Of a DNA stretch of 64,000 nucleotides, positions 26,786-38,200 are shown one piece after another. The notes beneath the pieces were generated by a model. That model was not told the origin of the DNA and searched no databases. It saw nothing but the letters and a program-made list of their open reading frames with translations. The translations under genes and the position numbers were made by a program. Origin of the DNA: Centroberyx gerrardi (taxonomy: Eukaryota; Chordata; Actinopteri; Beryciformes; Berycidae). The stretch's first letter is position 1. Each line of letters begins with the position of its first letter. Where the stretch lies: positions 18,604,980 through 18,668,979 of the forward strand of contig NC_136010.1 in NCBI RefSeq assembly GCF_048128805.1, in the 5' to 3' direction.

Positions 26786-29687
26786 TCAAATCAGGAATTT
26801 GTCTAGTGTTTTAGCTTTCATTTTTAAAAACCTTTGGCCGAAAAAAAAAAAAGTTTTATCAGAAAGAAATAAGTTATTCCCATGTTTTGCAAAGGTTAAA
26901 ACAGATTACTTGTTAATTCAGTCTAAGCAAGGATAAAAAAACAATGTACTCATGCTTAATGCCTATATACACGGCACACTAATGAATATGGGCAAACACT
27001 ATATAATGTTGACTCGGTTCTTAACACTGCAGAATAGTTAATAAAAAAAAAAATCTGGGATTGTGCACATGCCTGATTCAATGTGCCATCAATTTAAGAA
27101 TTAATCAAACTAGCAGTGAGAGTGTATTTTTCTTACCAATCAGATATTTTGATATCAGGCTGGAAGTGGTCCATGAATGAGGGGTTATAGCCCTCCTTCA
27201 CCAGGTCAATCAGCTGGGACTTCCTACACATTCTAAAGACAACAGAACATGTGTTGAGTACTTTGTAGTATGAACACACAGTTGTCATATATTTGCTGTA
27301 CTTCTGCTGCTACATACTCACTGGTAAGAGGTCACAAAGACTTTCTGGACGGTCTCATCTGGATGTGGCACCATCGCACCCTCTACTTTCCATTTATCGC
27401 CGCCATTCTCCAAAATCTGCCAGCTGTTTAATTTTTCTGTAAAAAACAAGGAGGTGGGTTATGAGAGAAATCCTATTGGTAGTGGTCATTTGTAGCTCAG
27501 TGGGAAAAAAACATGGCATTAACACCACCTGGGTTAAAGGTTTGATTCCATTGGGGCCACCTGCTAAAAATGTTTGCACTCCTGGTGCTGTAAGGCACTT
27601 TGGACAAAGGCATGTGTTACTTAGAGCAGTGATTCTCAACCTTTTCCATATCAGGGACCCCTAATTTAGTCCACATTAGGGCTATGGACCCCCATTTGAT
27701 GAGATTTTGTCTCTCCGAACCAAATCTGACAATATTTTTATTGCTAGATATGATTTTGTCCAGAATCCCATGACTATCTGTATTGTAGGTAGAGAGATAA
27801 CAGTGAAACTATGATCAAAACAGTCATTCTTCTACATTCTCTAATTGTGTTCACTTCTTGGAAATTAAATAATGGTGAAGTTTAACAATTCATCAATTTG
27901 CTGGGGACCCCCTGGAACCCCCTCAAGGACCCCTGGTGGTCCCCGAACCCCACGTTGAGAACCACTGACTTACAGTGCAGGACAAGTACTGCACAGTGAC
28001 TGTTCAGTTAAACTAGTGTTGCGGCTTCTTACGTTGCCCTCTGGAGTTCTTCAGAAGATTCCGTCTCTTCTTGCACAAGAAGTAAAACAATCTCCAGTCC
28101 GGGGGCATTTTGGTCGCGTCGCGGAGGTGATATCCCTCTCTCCGACATCTCTCCCTCCACAGAGATTCACTGTCAACCAATTCTTTCCATTCGCGACACA
28201 CTAACCGGCAAACACACACCACCTGATGGGGAGCAACATTCATGAAGATCTCCTCCAGGACCTCCAGGGGAAGAGCAGGGAACAGACCTGTGGACTGGCG
28301 AGAAAACAAACAAGAAGCACAATAAGCTGAAGCTCTGGCTGACCATTATCATTTTCAAATGTAATCACAGGTAGCAAGCACTGACTTGGGATCAATTCCC
28401 CCCGCTGCTTTCTTAACTGTAGCCTTTTAAATGATCTAACTTCAGCATTTAGTCTCAGTTTTAAAGGAAAAAATCCACCCGAAAACACTAACACTGTTAA
28501 AAAGCAGCTATTGGTGATGTGCCTTGCATTTCTGAGCCCATTTTGCTGTTTGCTGGTGTATTTTTCTTAGTTCTGTGAATAACTGGCCAAATGTAGATGA
28601 CGTGACATCACATTGAGATACTTCCAGTGCAGCTATAATGGAGTTTGACAGCAGAAAATATTTCAGCAATCCAAAATATCAACAGTAACCAGGTTTTTGT
28701 GTCAGTTCTTGAGAATCAATAAGCGAGAGCTTCTTTCTAGACTCACAAATTTGCACCAATGTTCAACAATCATACAAGGCGACATCTATCGTAGAAGAGG
28801 CAGAGATACCAATTTCTCCACCTATAGTAGCCTCAATAGACCAGAATGCAATGCAGCCACAAGACATGTGTTTTGAGTGTGGGGCACGACTCTCAAACCC
28901 TCGCTCTCTTGCTCTCACTATGCTATCGCTCTGTATAACCCACAGCTGAATACAACAAGTTCACATCTGTTCTTTGGGAGTTTCTGAAAGTCATTCTGGG
29001 AAATGTGGGAAATGACCATGGTGAAAGTAGATGAGGCGATGAGAGTAACTCCTGGAATGCACCCAGCATCACTGAATGATAACAGTGTACGAATATCAGA
29101 GGGTAGATTTTCCCTTTAAAGCTAGGACAACATGGTAAGGTTCAAATGACAGAGTCCCATTATGTTCTACACTTAACGTCTAAAACATGTGCGAAATGAA
29201 AACAGCCAACAGAAAACTAGTTTTGTTACAGGGCCCATTTTATCAGTACTTCTAACCAAAGGCACTTGAACGCCTGACAAGTCGTATACAACTTAAATCT
29301 AGGAAGTAGGAGCTGAGAAGCAGCACTTGAAGGCAGCACGTGTGACTCACTATTGTGGGCAGCGGGCCTTCTACATGAGTGCAGGCAGCACAGCTCAAAG
29401 CGCTCCATATGGAAAGGGAACTTCACATTACACATTTTAACTCACTAAGGTCAATAATTGTGTAATCCCCAGTCAATGTTTGTCTGTTATTAATTAAACA
29501 TACAGGCTGCTGGCATGCAAAGCTGTGTGACAGTCACACCTGTTGGGGTCCCTGCAACGCTACTTACATCTGCAGGCTGAAGCGGGTCTACAGTGTCACT
29601 TGAGGTCGGATTCTGGCTCCGACTCTGATTTGGGTCTGAATCAGTAGTACCAGCGCTGTGAGTTACACCCATAGCTCTCTTCCTCAT
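26252..29687 (-). CDS. fbxo6: F-box only protein 6/44-like (F-box + FBA domain)
   Basis: A substrate adaptor of an SCF ubiquitin ligase. Relatives FBXO2 and FBXO6 bind high-mannose glycoproteins for ER-associated degradation. Exons: 29687-29568, 28294-28033, 27436-27322, 27232-27137, 26731-26596, 26506-26252, giving 327 aa. A polar 40-residue leader precedes the F-box (about 45-90, LPLEVLEEIF...CRLVCREWKELV). The FBA sugar-binding domain (about 133-290) has NGGDKWKV, DWYAPRWDCGCEYE and KDTQFWAGWYGVRVTD, the last nearly as in human FBXO6. The Trp of the chitobiose-contact loop is kept. A 35-residue tail after the FBA domain (about 292-327) is unusual for the family. ATG 29687 sits 2 nt after a possible acceptor, so an untranslated exon probably lies upstream. 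FBXO44 is a close alternative name. Confidence 0.92.
26740..26783 (-). repeat. (TG)22 repeat at an fbxo6 3' splice site
   Basis: Read along the gene, about 22 GT units end only 8 nt (tcttctag) before the exon at 26731-26596. The repeat replaces the ordinary pyrimidine tract. The plus- and minus-strand open frames running through it are artefacts. Confidence 0.95.
27484..27626 (+). mobile_element. tRNA-derived SINE, tail abutted by a hAT-type MITE
   Basis: An A-box-like TAGCTCAGTGGG (27493-27504) and a B-box-like GGTTTGATTCC (27539-27549) stand at tRNA spacing, but the acceptor stem does not pair, so it is not a tRNA gene. The body ends in GTGCTGTAAGGCACTTTGGA followed by CAAAGGC, close to the tail shared by many teleost SINEs. 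The copy stops where the hAT-type element begins, inside fbxo6 intron 2. Confidence 0.8.
27627..27967. mobile_element. Non-autonomous hAT-type MITE, copy 1
   Basis: A 341-bp element bounded by CAGTGATTCTCAACC and its inverse GGTTGAGAACCACTG style end. The end matches the CAGTGGTTCTCAAACTT terminus of Charlie/hAT elements. It is flanked by an 8-bp duplication with one mismatch, acttagag (27619-27626) and acttacag (27968-27975). There is no coding capacity. It sits in fbxo6 intron 2. It shares blocks with copy 2 at 30639 throughout its length, including CATTTGATGAGATTTTGT-like and GGGGACCCCCTG segments. Confidence 0.88.
28465..29115. mobile_element. Non-autonomous piggyBac-type element (TTAA-flanked)
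   Basis: A 651-bp stretch lies between TTAA at 28461-28464 and TTAA at 29116-29119. Its ends are inverted: AGGAAAAAATCCACCC at the left, and AGGGAAAATCTACCC read from the right. The TTAA duplication and AGGG-type ends are piggyBac features. No transposase frame is present. It lies in fbxo6 intron 1. The internal boundaries of the match are short, so the superfamily call is moderate. Confidence 0.65.
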
Positions 29688-30469
29688 TCCTGTGATAGAC
29701 GCAGGCTGGTTATGTATTTGCAAGCAAGATAACACACGGCAAAAACGGTTACTGTTTCAGGCCGATGTCCGATAGACACGGAAGTCCAGTTTTCAGCAAA
29801 AAGCTGCGCTCTAAAGTGAAATAAACAGAAGACGTAGCGTATCAGTCGAGATTTAACTTTACAACTGATTTAAAAACTGTCAGAGGCCCGTGCAACTCCT
29901 CCAGTTTCTGAAATGACAGAGGAGTCACATTCCTTCTCGACGTTGTTTATGAATCACCTCTTCCTTGAAATGACGTTGAAACCAAGGTGAGCTCGCTTTG
30001 TGTCCGCCCACACGCCGGGCGCGCGAAGCTCGCCCAACATATAGCATTAACTCCGCTCGCTCGGTCGACGCTGTATTAAAATACGAGCTTCGAGGCTCAG
30101 ACGGGACTTCACAGCTTCAGATAAGGAGACAATCTAATATTTTGTACCAAGCATTGCAACATAATGAGATATGGATTGTTTGTAAGGTTAAACCGTTATT
30201 TTGATAATTTACTTCGTTGTATGTATGGTGAAGGTGAAGACCATTTTTTCTTTAAAATGTATTTACTCAGTATAATGTCAAACCCCACAAAATTAATCAT
30301 CTCCATATTCCCAAGACATACTCCCACTCTTGTTGCTGCAGCTGAGTCAGTAGTCAGGTTAATGTGTATCAAAACAAAATAAAGCAGAGTGTGAGTCCAG
30401 TTCACAGTTGCCTACTCTCTTCCACTTCTGACAGGATAAAGTAAACACTGGAACAGCAGATACTGTAGC
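29688..30469 (-). promoter_or_regulatory. fbxo6 5' flank and presumed promoter
   Basis: CpG density rises at about 29930-30110. Examples are CACGCCGGGCGCGCGAAG (29,010 to 29,030 nt past 1 kb markers, i.e. about 30010-30027) and TGACGTTGAAACCAA at about 29970. This fits a TATA-less promoter and an untranslated exon spliced to the acceptor next to ATG 29687. No coding frame in this interval resembles a known family. Confidence 0.5.
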
Positions 30470-31520
30470 TGTGGACAAGCAATTAATACTGCTCCAGATG
30501 GGCATATTTCAACACTACGGTTAGTCATCCAGGCTTCCCACCTCCGTTTGTCTTCTGAAATAAGACTGCTGTGAGAGGATTTCACCTTACCTTGAATTGG
30601 CTTCATTTTCTAATCAAGCAACTCAATACAGCTTAGGTCAGGGGTTCCCAAACTTTTTCATACTCCCAAGTAGATATGCATTCGACCATGGACCCCATTT
30701 AATAAGATTTAATATTTTGTCCTATGGAACCCCATCCGAGAAGATTTCTGTTAAATGTAACTCGGTGCAGAAATATATAACTGTATATACTTCAGGTGAG
30801 GTGATACCAGCCAGGGTGGAGAGTGAAACCTATAAGGAAAATAGTCCTTATGCATACTCTCATTGTGCTAACCTCTAGGGAGTGAAATAATGATGAAATT
30901 AAACCATTGCTCATTTTACTGGGGACCCCCTGAAATTCCCTCAAGGATCCCTGGGGGTCCCCAGACCCCACTTTGGGAACCAGTGGCTTAGGTGAACACT
31001 TTTTGAGCCAAATATGCATCATTAAGTCCTATGGCACATGTACCTACATGCACATACTAACTTCATGTAATCTGACAAATGTTGCAGTGATGCAGACTAA
31101 TCAACATATTGTATGAATCTTCCTCATCAATCACATTGGAAATGGCCCATAAATGAGAGTATTAAAACCTCCTCTAAATCAATCATCTGACTCTTGCTGC
31201 AGGGGCTAAAATAAACAGCAGGGATACTTCAGACAAACTAACAATAGATAAGAACTAGGCTAGCCTGATAAAGTAATATACTCACTGATAAGAGGTCACA
31301 AAGACACTCTGAACAGTGTTATAGCTGTTGTCTGAAAGTGACAATCATCTCCATTACTTTCCATTTATCAGCACCATTCTTCTCCAGTCTTCACAGTACA
31401 ATCCTATTATACACTGCCTTAGGTGTGACTTCTGAGTAAGAACTCAGCAACTTAAGAGAACTACTGAAATCTGTGTGGGGGAGCTTTAGTTCATAAGTGC
31501 AAGTTAAATTCACAGGCAAT
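30470..31520 (-). pseudogene. Decayed tandem copy of the fbxo6-like gene
   Basis: Two FBA-domain exons can be recognised in gene order. At about 31395-31286 the frame reads NGADKWKV, and after a frameshift NTVQSVFVTSYQ, followed by an intact gtgagt donor. These match NGGDKWKV and ETVQKVFVTSYQ of the intact gene. At about 30560-30470 it reads WMTNRSVEICPSG, matching VRVTDSCVEICPSV. The central FBA exons are missing and the first exon has an in-frame stop. A third stretch at about 31430-31510 (TCTYELKL) resembles the CEYEIRVELL region but lies out of order. The copy is further split by a hAT-type MITE. Human FBXO2/6/44 are also a tandem cluster. Confidence 0.85.
30639..30985. mobile_element. 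Non-autonomous hAT-type MITE, copy 2
   Basis: A 347-bp element with ends CAGGGGTTCCCAAAC and GTTTGGGAACCAGTG. It is flanked by a perfect 8-bp target duplication, gcttaggt, at 30631-30638 and 30986-30993. It is the same family as the copy at 27627, with shared CCATGGACCCCATTT-like and CTGGGGACCCCCTG blocks. It has no coding capacity. It lies inside the decayed fbxo6 copy, so it arrived after or during that copy's decay. Confidence 0.93.
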
Positions 31521-32225
31521 GAACTGGCATATATTCAAGTCACTGACCAATGCCAAAGATAAACCCACAAAACATTCAAGTTGCCTTAAAGCTATGTAGC
31601 ACTGTTGACAGATCATCAACAGTATTACACTACCCATAAAACGGGTTTAGTTCAAGTTAATTAATTGGCTTTAAAAAAAGAAAAAAAAAAATCACATAAC
31701 CACGATAATTAAAAAATAATTCAGCTCCAAAACAAATGCAGCAACAAGATAATTCTTTCCAGAAAAAAAGTATCAAAATGGTTAAACAACTTGGAAGAGA
31801 TTGATTTTTAATAATATGGCAAATATACAGAGGTGCATTCATGTCTTCAATCACATAGGCACTGCAGTTTTGTGTACAATACAGTACAATATAACTTGAT
31901 CATACATTATAAGCCATACCAAAAATAAATGGGTACCAAGGAGGCTAAAAGGCCTGGGAAACAAGATAGTAGCCATTGATTTCGGTGTCACTTTAGAATT
32001 TCAAGCAGGCCACAACCCTGTCAGTGGACACTGAATCATAATCAACCCAGCTTTCGATGCTCTGACTCCGCTCTGCATATTTAAATGAACAATATAAAGA
32101 CAAAGGAATATGCACGACTTCTGGGGAACAAGGACTTAAATCCGTGTCATATCTAAAACTGGAGTTTATCCATTTTCTGTCAAACAGTTCAATGACGCGT
32201 CTCTGATTGTTCAGCGGAGGAGCTC
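31521..32225 (-). other. dnajc11 3' UTR and flank
   Basis: AT-rich sequence after the dnajc11 stop. No coding signal was seen. ATTAAA on the minus strand at 31812-31807 is a possible polyadenylation signal about 415 nt past the stop, but it is a common variant hexamer and the call is weak. Confidence 0.45.
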
Positions 32226-35200
32226 CTATGTGTCTGCGTCGATCCTGTGAGCTGTACAGTGGAAGTAGGAAGAAAGAAGTTAAAAGTGGAAAGCACCTAA
32301 AATATGTAATACAACTCAATGAATTTGAAGAGACACTTTCAAACGGGGTACATCAAATAAATCTACAAATGCACAATATTCAAGTACATTTCCCCTGCTG
32401 TCAAAATGACCTGAGAGTATAAGTTCCACTGGATCACAAGCCTGCACTGAAGTAGTCAAACAGCTACAGCAATGGAGCCAAAATTGTGACACAATCCCCA
32501 TGCAGCCTCTGTGAGTCGCTATGCAGTACTATATACAATACCAGTCTTTTCGACTTACATTGCTTTGGTATCCTGAGTGCTTCCATGTCCCCTGACAGGA
32601 CTTGATGCATGACTCCGCGGAACTGATACAGCACCTTCAGGCTCTTCTCCTCCCCCACGCAGGGGTCGTAGAACCCAGGGAGTCCTGACTGCAAAGACAA
32701 CATAATGTCATGCACCAGCAGAACACTGAATAACCCTACAGCAGATTGAAGACATACATTTGTATGCAAATTGTACACCCACAAATTTGTACTCGCAAAG
32801 TAAAGACATTAAAACCAGTATGTGCACATATAGGAGAATAGCTGGAGTACATGTGTCTCAACCCCTCAATGCATACGGTATCATTACAGTAGTAATTAAT
32901 GACAAAAACTTATTTTAGTGTGTAGGTTTAGATACAGATTTGGGGGAATTGTGCACTGTATTTATTAACATACCTTTGTGGCCTCAGTGAGGATGAGCTT
33001 TGAGTCTTTCACCAGGCACTGCAGTGGCACAGTCACATCAATGACCTTTGCCCTCTCGTGTCTCTTACTGTTGTCTGTCACAAACTTGCCATACCAGGCA
33101 TTGAGGATGATGAGACCTAATCCAGGAAACAATACCAAGGAAATTTAATGTTACATTCATATACTGACCTCTATTATGTCTTATATGTGGCCCTGGCCTT
33201 ACTAATGAACCCCCCTACCCCATTACTTTTGTGCCATGATACAAGAATACAGATCAGTCACCAAAAAGGCCAATTTAGGTTGTTTTAGAGTTGATTTTAG
33301 GAATCCGGGGGTGGCAAAGCACACAGACAGAATCTGGCTTGAATCTTGGCCACTGGTGAGCTGGTATTATCAGTGGAGGTCTGGTAAATACAATTATGAC
33401 CCGAGCATCTCAACAAATTTAATGCTAGTGATTCTTCCCAACTGCCTAATAAAAATTCCAACATAAATCACCTGTTTTTTTTCTGTCATTTAATTTAATT
33501 TAATTTAAATGCCAGCAATTTCAGCCACACAGTTGATTACTAAATGGATTAGAATTGAACAAATTATTATTATTCTTGAGACGTTTGTTCAAATCATTTT
33601 CAAAGTAAACAATAAAATGAGTGCACAATTCATTTCCATTTTAGGCTACATAGATTGTACCTTAACCATTACACTGGGTCTAATCCATTGAATAGAGAGG
33701 TGCAGCTGTGTGTCTGTCATTACACACAGTTATTAACAGTTGCTTTACAGGTCCCAAGTCCAGGGCAACACTGGTAATAGTGAAACCAGTCAGAGCAACC
33801 TCTACAATGACAGGTGTCGTAAGCCAATTATCGCTTGCCATTCAACCCCGGGTGAAAATGATGCTGTCTGCAGAGAGCTTTTGGTTAGTGCACTCTTCAA
33901 AGGCAAACTAAAAAGCCCCAATTATCACTAGTCTAAATGTGTGTGTGTGTGTATGGGGAGGAAAGGGGGGATGTCCACCCAAATGTAGCTCTATTTTACG
34001 AAAATGCACCCACATCATAACAAAATCACCCTAGATACTGTCATAGTGTCCACAGAGTAACTCTCCTATGCTTTGTTAATGGAATAAGCCCACAGACTAG
34101 TCTCCCTGAGTGCAGTCCCTTCACACTGACATCTATGTGTACTGTCCAAGATCACTGAAAATCATGCGTATTTTGCTTTAGGTTGGATTTTTGATTTAAA
34201 GGATGGGTAAACTGGCAATTCATATGCAATATATTAATTTTAAGGAACAACAGAACACCGGGCAGCTGTTAAGTTTCTGTAATGGGAGATTGGTTTTGTC
34301 TAATATAGTGAGAGAAAATTTTTTAGAACTGCATCTCAGAGACTTGATTTTGAGGTGAGCAACATTCAGTCAATCATAGCTTTCAGAATATTGAATCTAA
34401 AATGTAATAAACCAGTTATGCATCTGATGGAATCAAACAGTTTGATATCGTGCTTAAAAAAACACAGTATTCACAGGACACATTCGCCTCTCCTCATCTG
34501 GTTAAATATTACTGATCTTACCCATTCTAGATTCCTCAGCTTCAATAATCCTGCGCACAGACTCCTGCATGAGCAAGACCTTTATAGATGAAAGAGGCAG
34601 AGAGAAGAGGGGGAGGGAGGGAGGGAGAAAAATTAAGATAGACAGAAACAAAGGGATTTCACATCATACGGATTGTACTAATAAACTTCACAAAGACTCT
34701 GCATACATCTATCTAATTCCACCTTGGCCCCAGCTTCATGATTGATTTGGGACTCGCCAATGTTTCTTGATGCCTGTAATCATCTCTTATCTAATACTCA
34801 ACCTCAATGCACGATTGGCACCCCAGCTAAATGTATAGAGGACTCACAGCAGACTCCGCCTCCTGTCTCTTCCTGGCTATGTCAGAGGCCGAGCTCTCCC
34901 GCTGCTTTTCCAAGTCTCTGTTGAGTCAAGAGATAAAGGGAGAATTAAAATTGGCTCTTAAGATAACTCTGGGCATAATAATATGTGTAGTACTAGTTTT
35001 ATTAATGTTTCTTTCATGAAACAACCGACTTCAAAGTGATCCGTTACATAAGAGGGGGATTTCTTACTGTTCCTTCTGGGCGCGCACATAGGGCCGGATA
35101 ACAAGCCGCTGGATGGCGAGGTAGAAAACCAGTGGTCCAACTGTGGCGTAAAATACTGCACTAGGCAGGAGTTGGTCGGTCAGGTGAATAGGGAAGAAAT

Positions 35201-38200
35201 ACGTCTGGCTGGCTCTGTTTAACCTGTGGACAGAGAGTTAGCTTTATTTATTTAACCTTATTTATTTATTAATTTAAGCGTTGACAGAATAGATCTTTCT
35301 GAGTACGATAAGAGGATTGTGGGAGTTTTGTACAAAAATGTGAAAATCTGCAGGTGGGTGTAAAGATTCATTGTTATGAAAAGGTGAAATTTAAACTATA
35401 ATAGAAATGTTATTTATTTTTATTAAGCAGATACTTATCTACAAGTGTGCTAGCACTTTGTAGGTGTTCGGGGGTATGGGTTAGTGTCATAAAGCTACAG
35501 TAAATATAAACATGCTCGCACATTCAATCTCAACACCATGTAGCACCTGAGTCTAATCCTTGTGTACATTCTCACAGACGCACTCACAGACTTTGCCACC
35601 ACTGACGAACACATATTACATATTGAGGTGCTCTGTCCCGAAAACCTAATAAACAACATACATACATGATTTCTATAATATTAATTTCTCAAGCGCTGTA
35701 AACAGTTATGAATTTTTATAATGCACAGGTATTGAACAGTGAGTTGTCTCATGCTTGATTGGCTGGCCATGACCTTGCCTCTTGATGCCCATGGCGCCAT
35801 GGCAACAAGCACTGTGGGAAAAACCCTCTGGAAGCCACACCAAATAGGAAACTGGAGCAGTGAGCCGTACTTACTTGATCTTGAGGGAGACACCTTGGGG
35901 CACTCCCACACTGACGGTGGCCCCCAGGACACTGTGTCGACTGATCTTCCTCTCAGCACCGTACTCTATCACAGTCCCAAAGAAACCTGATCTGCAGCGT
36001 AAAGACAGAGTCACTACCTACACCTCTGCACTCAAAGAGTACTTGAAGTTGAGCTCTAAGTTCTTGTACAACAAGTGACTAACTATACGGATTCAAAAGA
36101 ATAGAAAAATGCGTAGCTGTACAAGCAATTTCCGATCACTATGAACTGCAAATGGGTGCTTTAATATGAATTTATATGCAGCAATATACCACAAAGGACA
36201 TACTTTTCAAATTAGTTCTCAGGACAAATAACAGGTATTTCACTTTGACAACATACTTGACTGAGCCCTTGATCTTCGTCTGGTCGTCATCCTGGAACTT
36301 GTACTGGTAACTCATCATCACAAAAGAGTGAGGAATGCCAAGCTGCAGAAAAAAGTAAGTAATTATTCTGGCACAACCCTGACGAGCAATTGTTGATTTA
36401 ATGGTGTTCTGGCCAAAGTAAAATCTAACTGCTGGCTGCTAACCTGCATTGCGAAGGTGAAATGGCTGCTCTTGGTGTCCCTGACAACGCTGGTGTTCAT
36501 AGAGGACTGGACCCCCCAGCGCCACTGCAGGTAGCCCATAGTGTTCTTGTCGAGGTGACGGGCCAGCACAGTGGTAACTCCAGGACGCACGCCACGGGAT
36601 GAAAACTGGAGCCCACACTGAGCAGTCACAAAGCTGGGGACAAATAATCCTCTGAGGACTTAACCAAAATGTTCATGTGGTAATGAAAATACAGATTATT
36701 ATTTTTATTTTTTTTTGCATTTCTAGACATACCAGCGTGGTGTCAAGTTTCGGAATATCTTCATTCCAAAGAGAGGTCCGTGGGTGTCTCCAGCTCCAAA
36801 CTCTAGCTGTGAACACAGAGACAATGGATGAAGTAGAGATACCTAAAAAATGACACACACACCACACATTACACCACACAGAGAAAAGGGCAGATTTCCT
36901 TTGTGACCACATTACAATAAAAACATGCAAGTAGTGTGGGTGTTGCAGCATAAATCACAGAATAAGTCCCTACCTCTCCCCAGCCCTTAGCTGAGGTGAC
37001 TCTTCTCAAGGCCAAGTTAATGTTGCCACCTCCATTTCCATTGTGGGTTGACAAGGAGCCAGACAGAACGGCTGTGTCTGTAGTGGTAAGAGGGGCCTGC
37101 AGTAGACAACAAAACACAAATACAGCACGTCCTTTGATATAAATTAGAGTTCTATAAGGTCAAACATCTTTCCTCACAGCTATCTGGGACTTCATAGACT
37201 GTGATTACACACATTTTGACACAACACAAAATAGTAAAAAACAATTTGGTGCAACCCGTTACCTCTATGGATTGTGATATGTGCATCTTGTTGATCTCCA
37301 CATGAGGCACACCCCCTCCAACCATATCCTCATAGTCCTCCTCATATCGATCAAAGAGGTCTGTGGCATCAATACCCACACTAATCGTTCCCTAAGAGGC
37401 ACAATTTCACTAATTAATACATGGGCATGATATGCATAATGGCGAGTAATGACTTTATACAATCAATTAAATATAAATTATTATCTTCCCCTCAACACAC
37501 CTTTGGGTTGGTCCTTTGCTGGAGCCTTCTCTCCTCTCGCTCTCTCTGAAGACGCTCATACTCTTCACGAATCTCAGCGGGCGTTCTTTTTCTTTCCACC
37601 ACCTGGAATAAGAACATATACGATCTGAAATGCATGCAGTGCGAATTGTGGATTGGCTGCTTCGGTCAACAGTGGCTGTAGGAGCAAGTTCGCCATTATT
37701 TCAGGCTCGAATATATGTTTGTTATGTAAATATTTAGATGCATCACATGTTCTGTAGTGTCAAGCACAGTATTTTGGTAATTGGGTCAACGGTAATGGTA
37801 CATACAGACAAAGCAAACCAAGAAATATTGCACACATATTGAGCACAGGCTTCATGCCAGACTACACTGCCATAACAATATTATGCTTATGTATGGCATA
37901 TACTAGTTGCATAACTATGTATTGTTAAATGGGTTAACCTCAACTCAAGACCTTAACAGTGCACAATTGGTCGACATATATGGCATTGTTGTTAACAGTG
38001 TGTAGTAGCTAGTTTGGAAATTCTTGGCAGCCAAATGGAATTTAGCCGTTACAGTCACTAATGGACTTACCTCCCATCCTTCAACATCCAGTCCTCGTTT
38101 GCCATAGATATCATAGATAGCCCGTGCCTGTGGGTCACTAAGGACTATAAAGAGATATGGATAACAATCAGTAATATTACTCAAAACAGTACAGTAGGTT

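Noticed and set aside
27491-27562. Possible tRNA gene with A and B boxes
   Set aside because: The acceptor and anticodon stems do not pair, and the sequence continues into a SINE body and tail.
33488-33507. Short (TTTAA)n run
   Set aside because: Too short and simple to be informative; no element borders.
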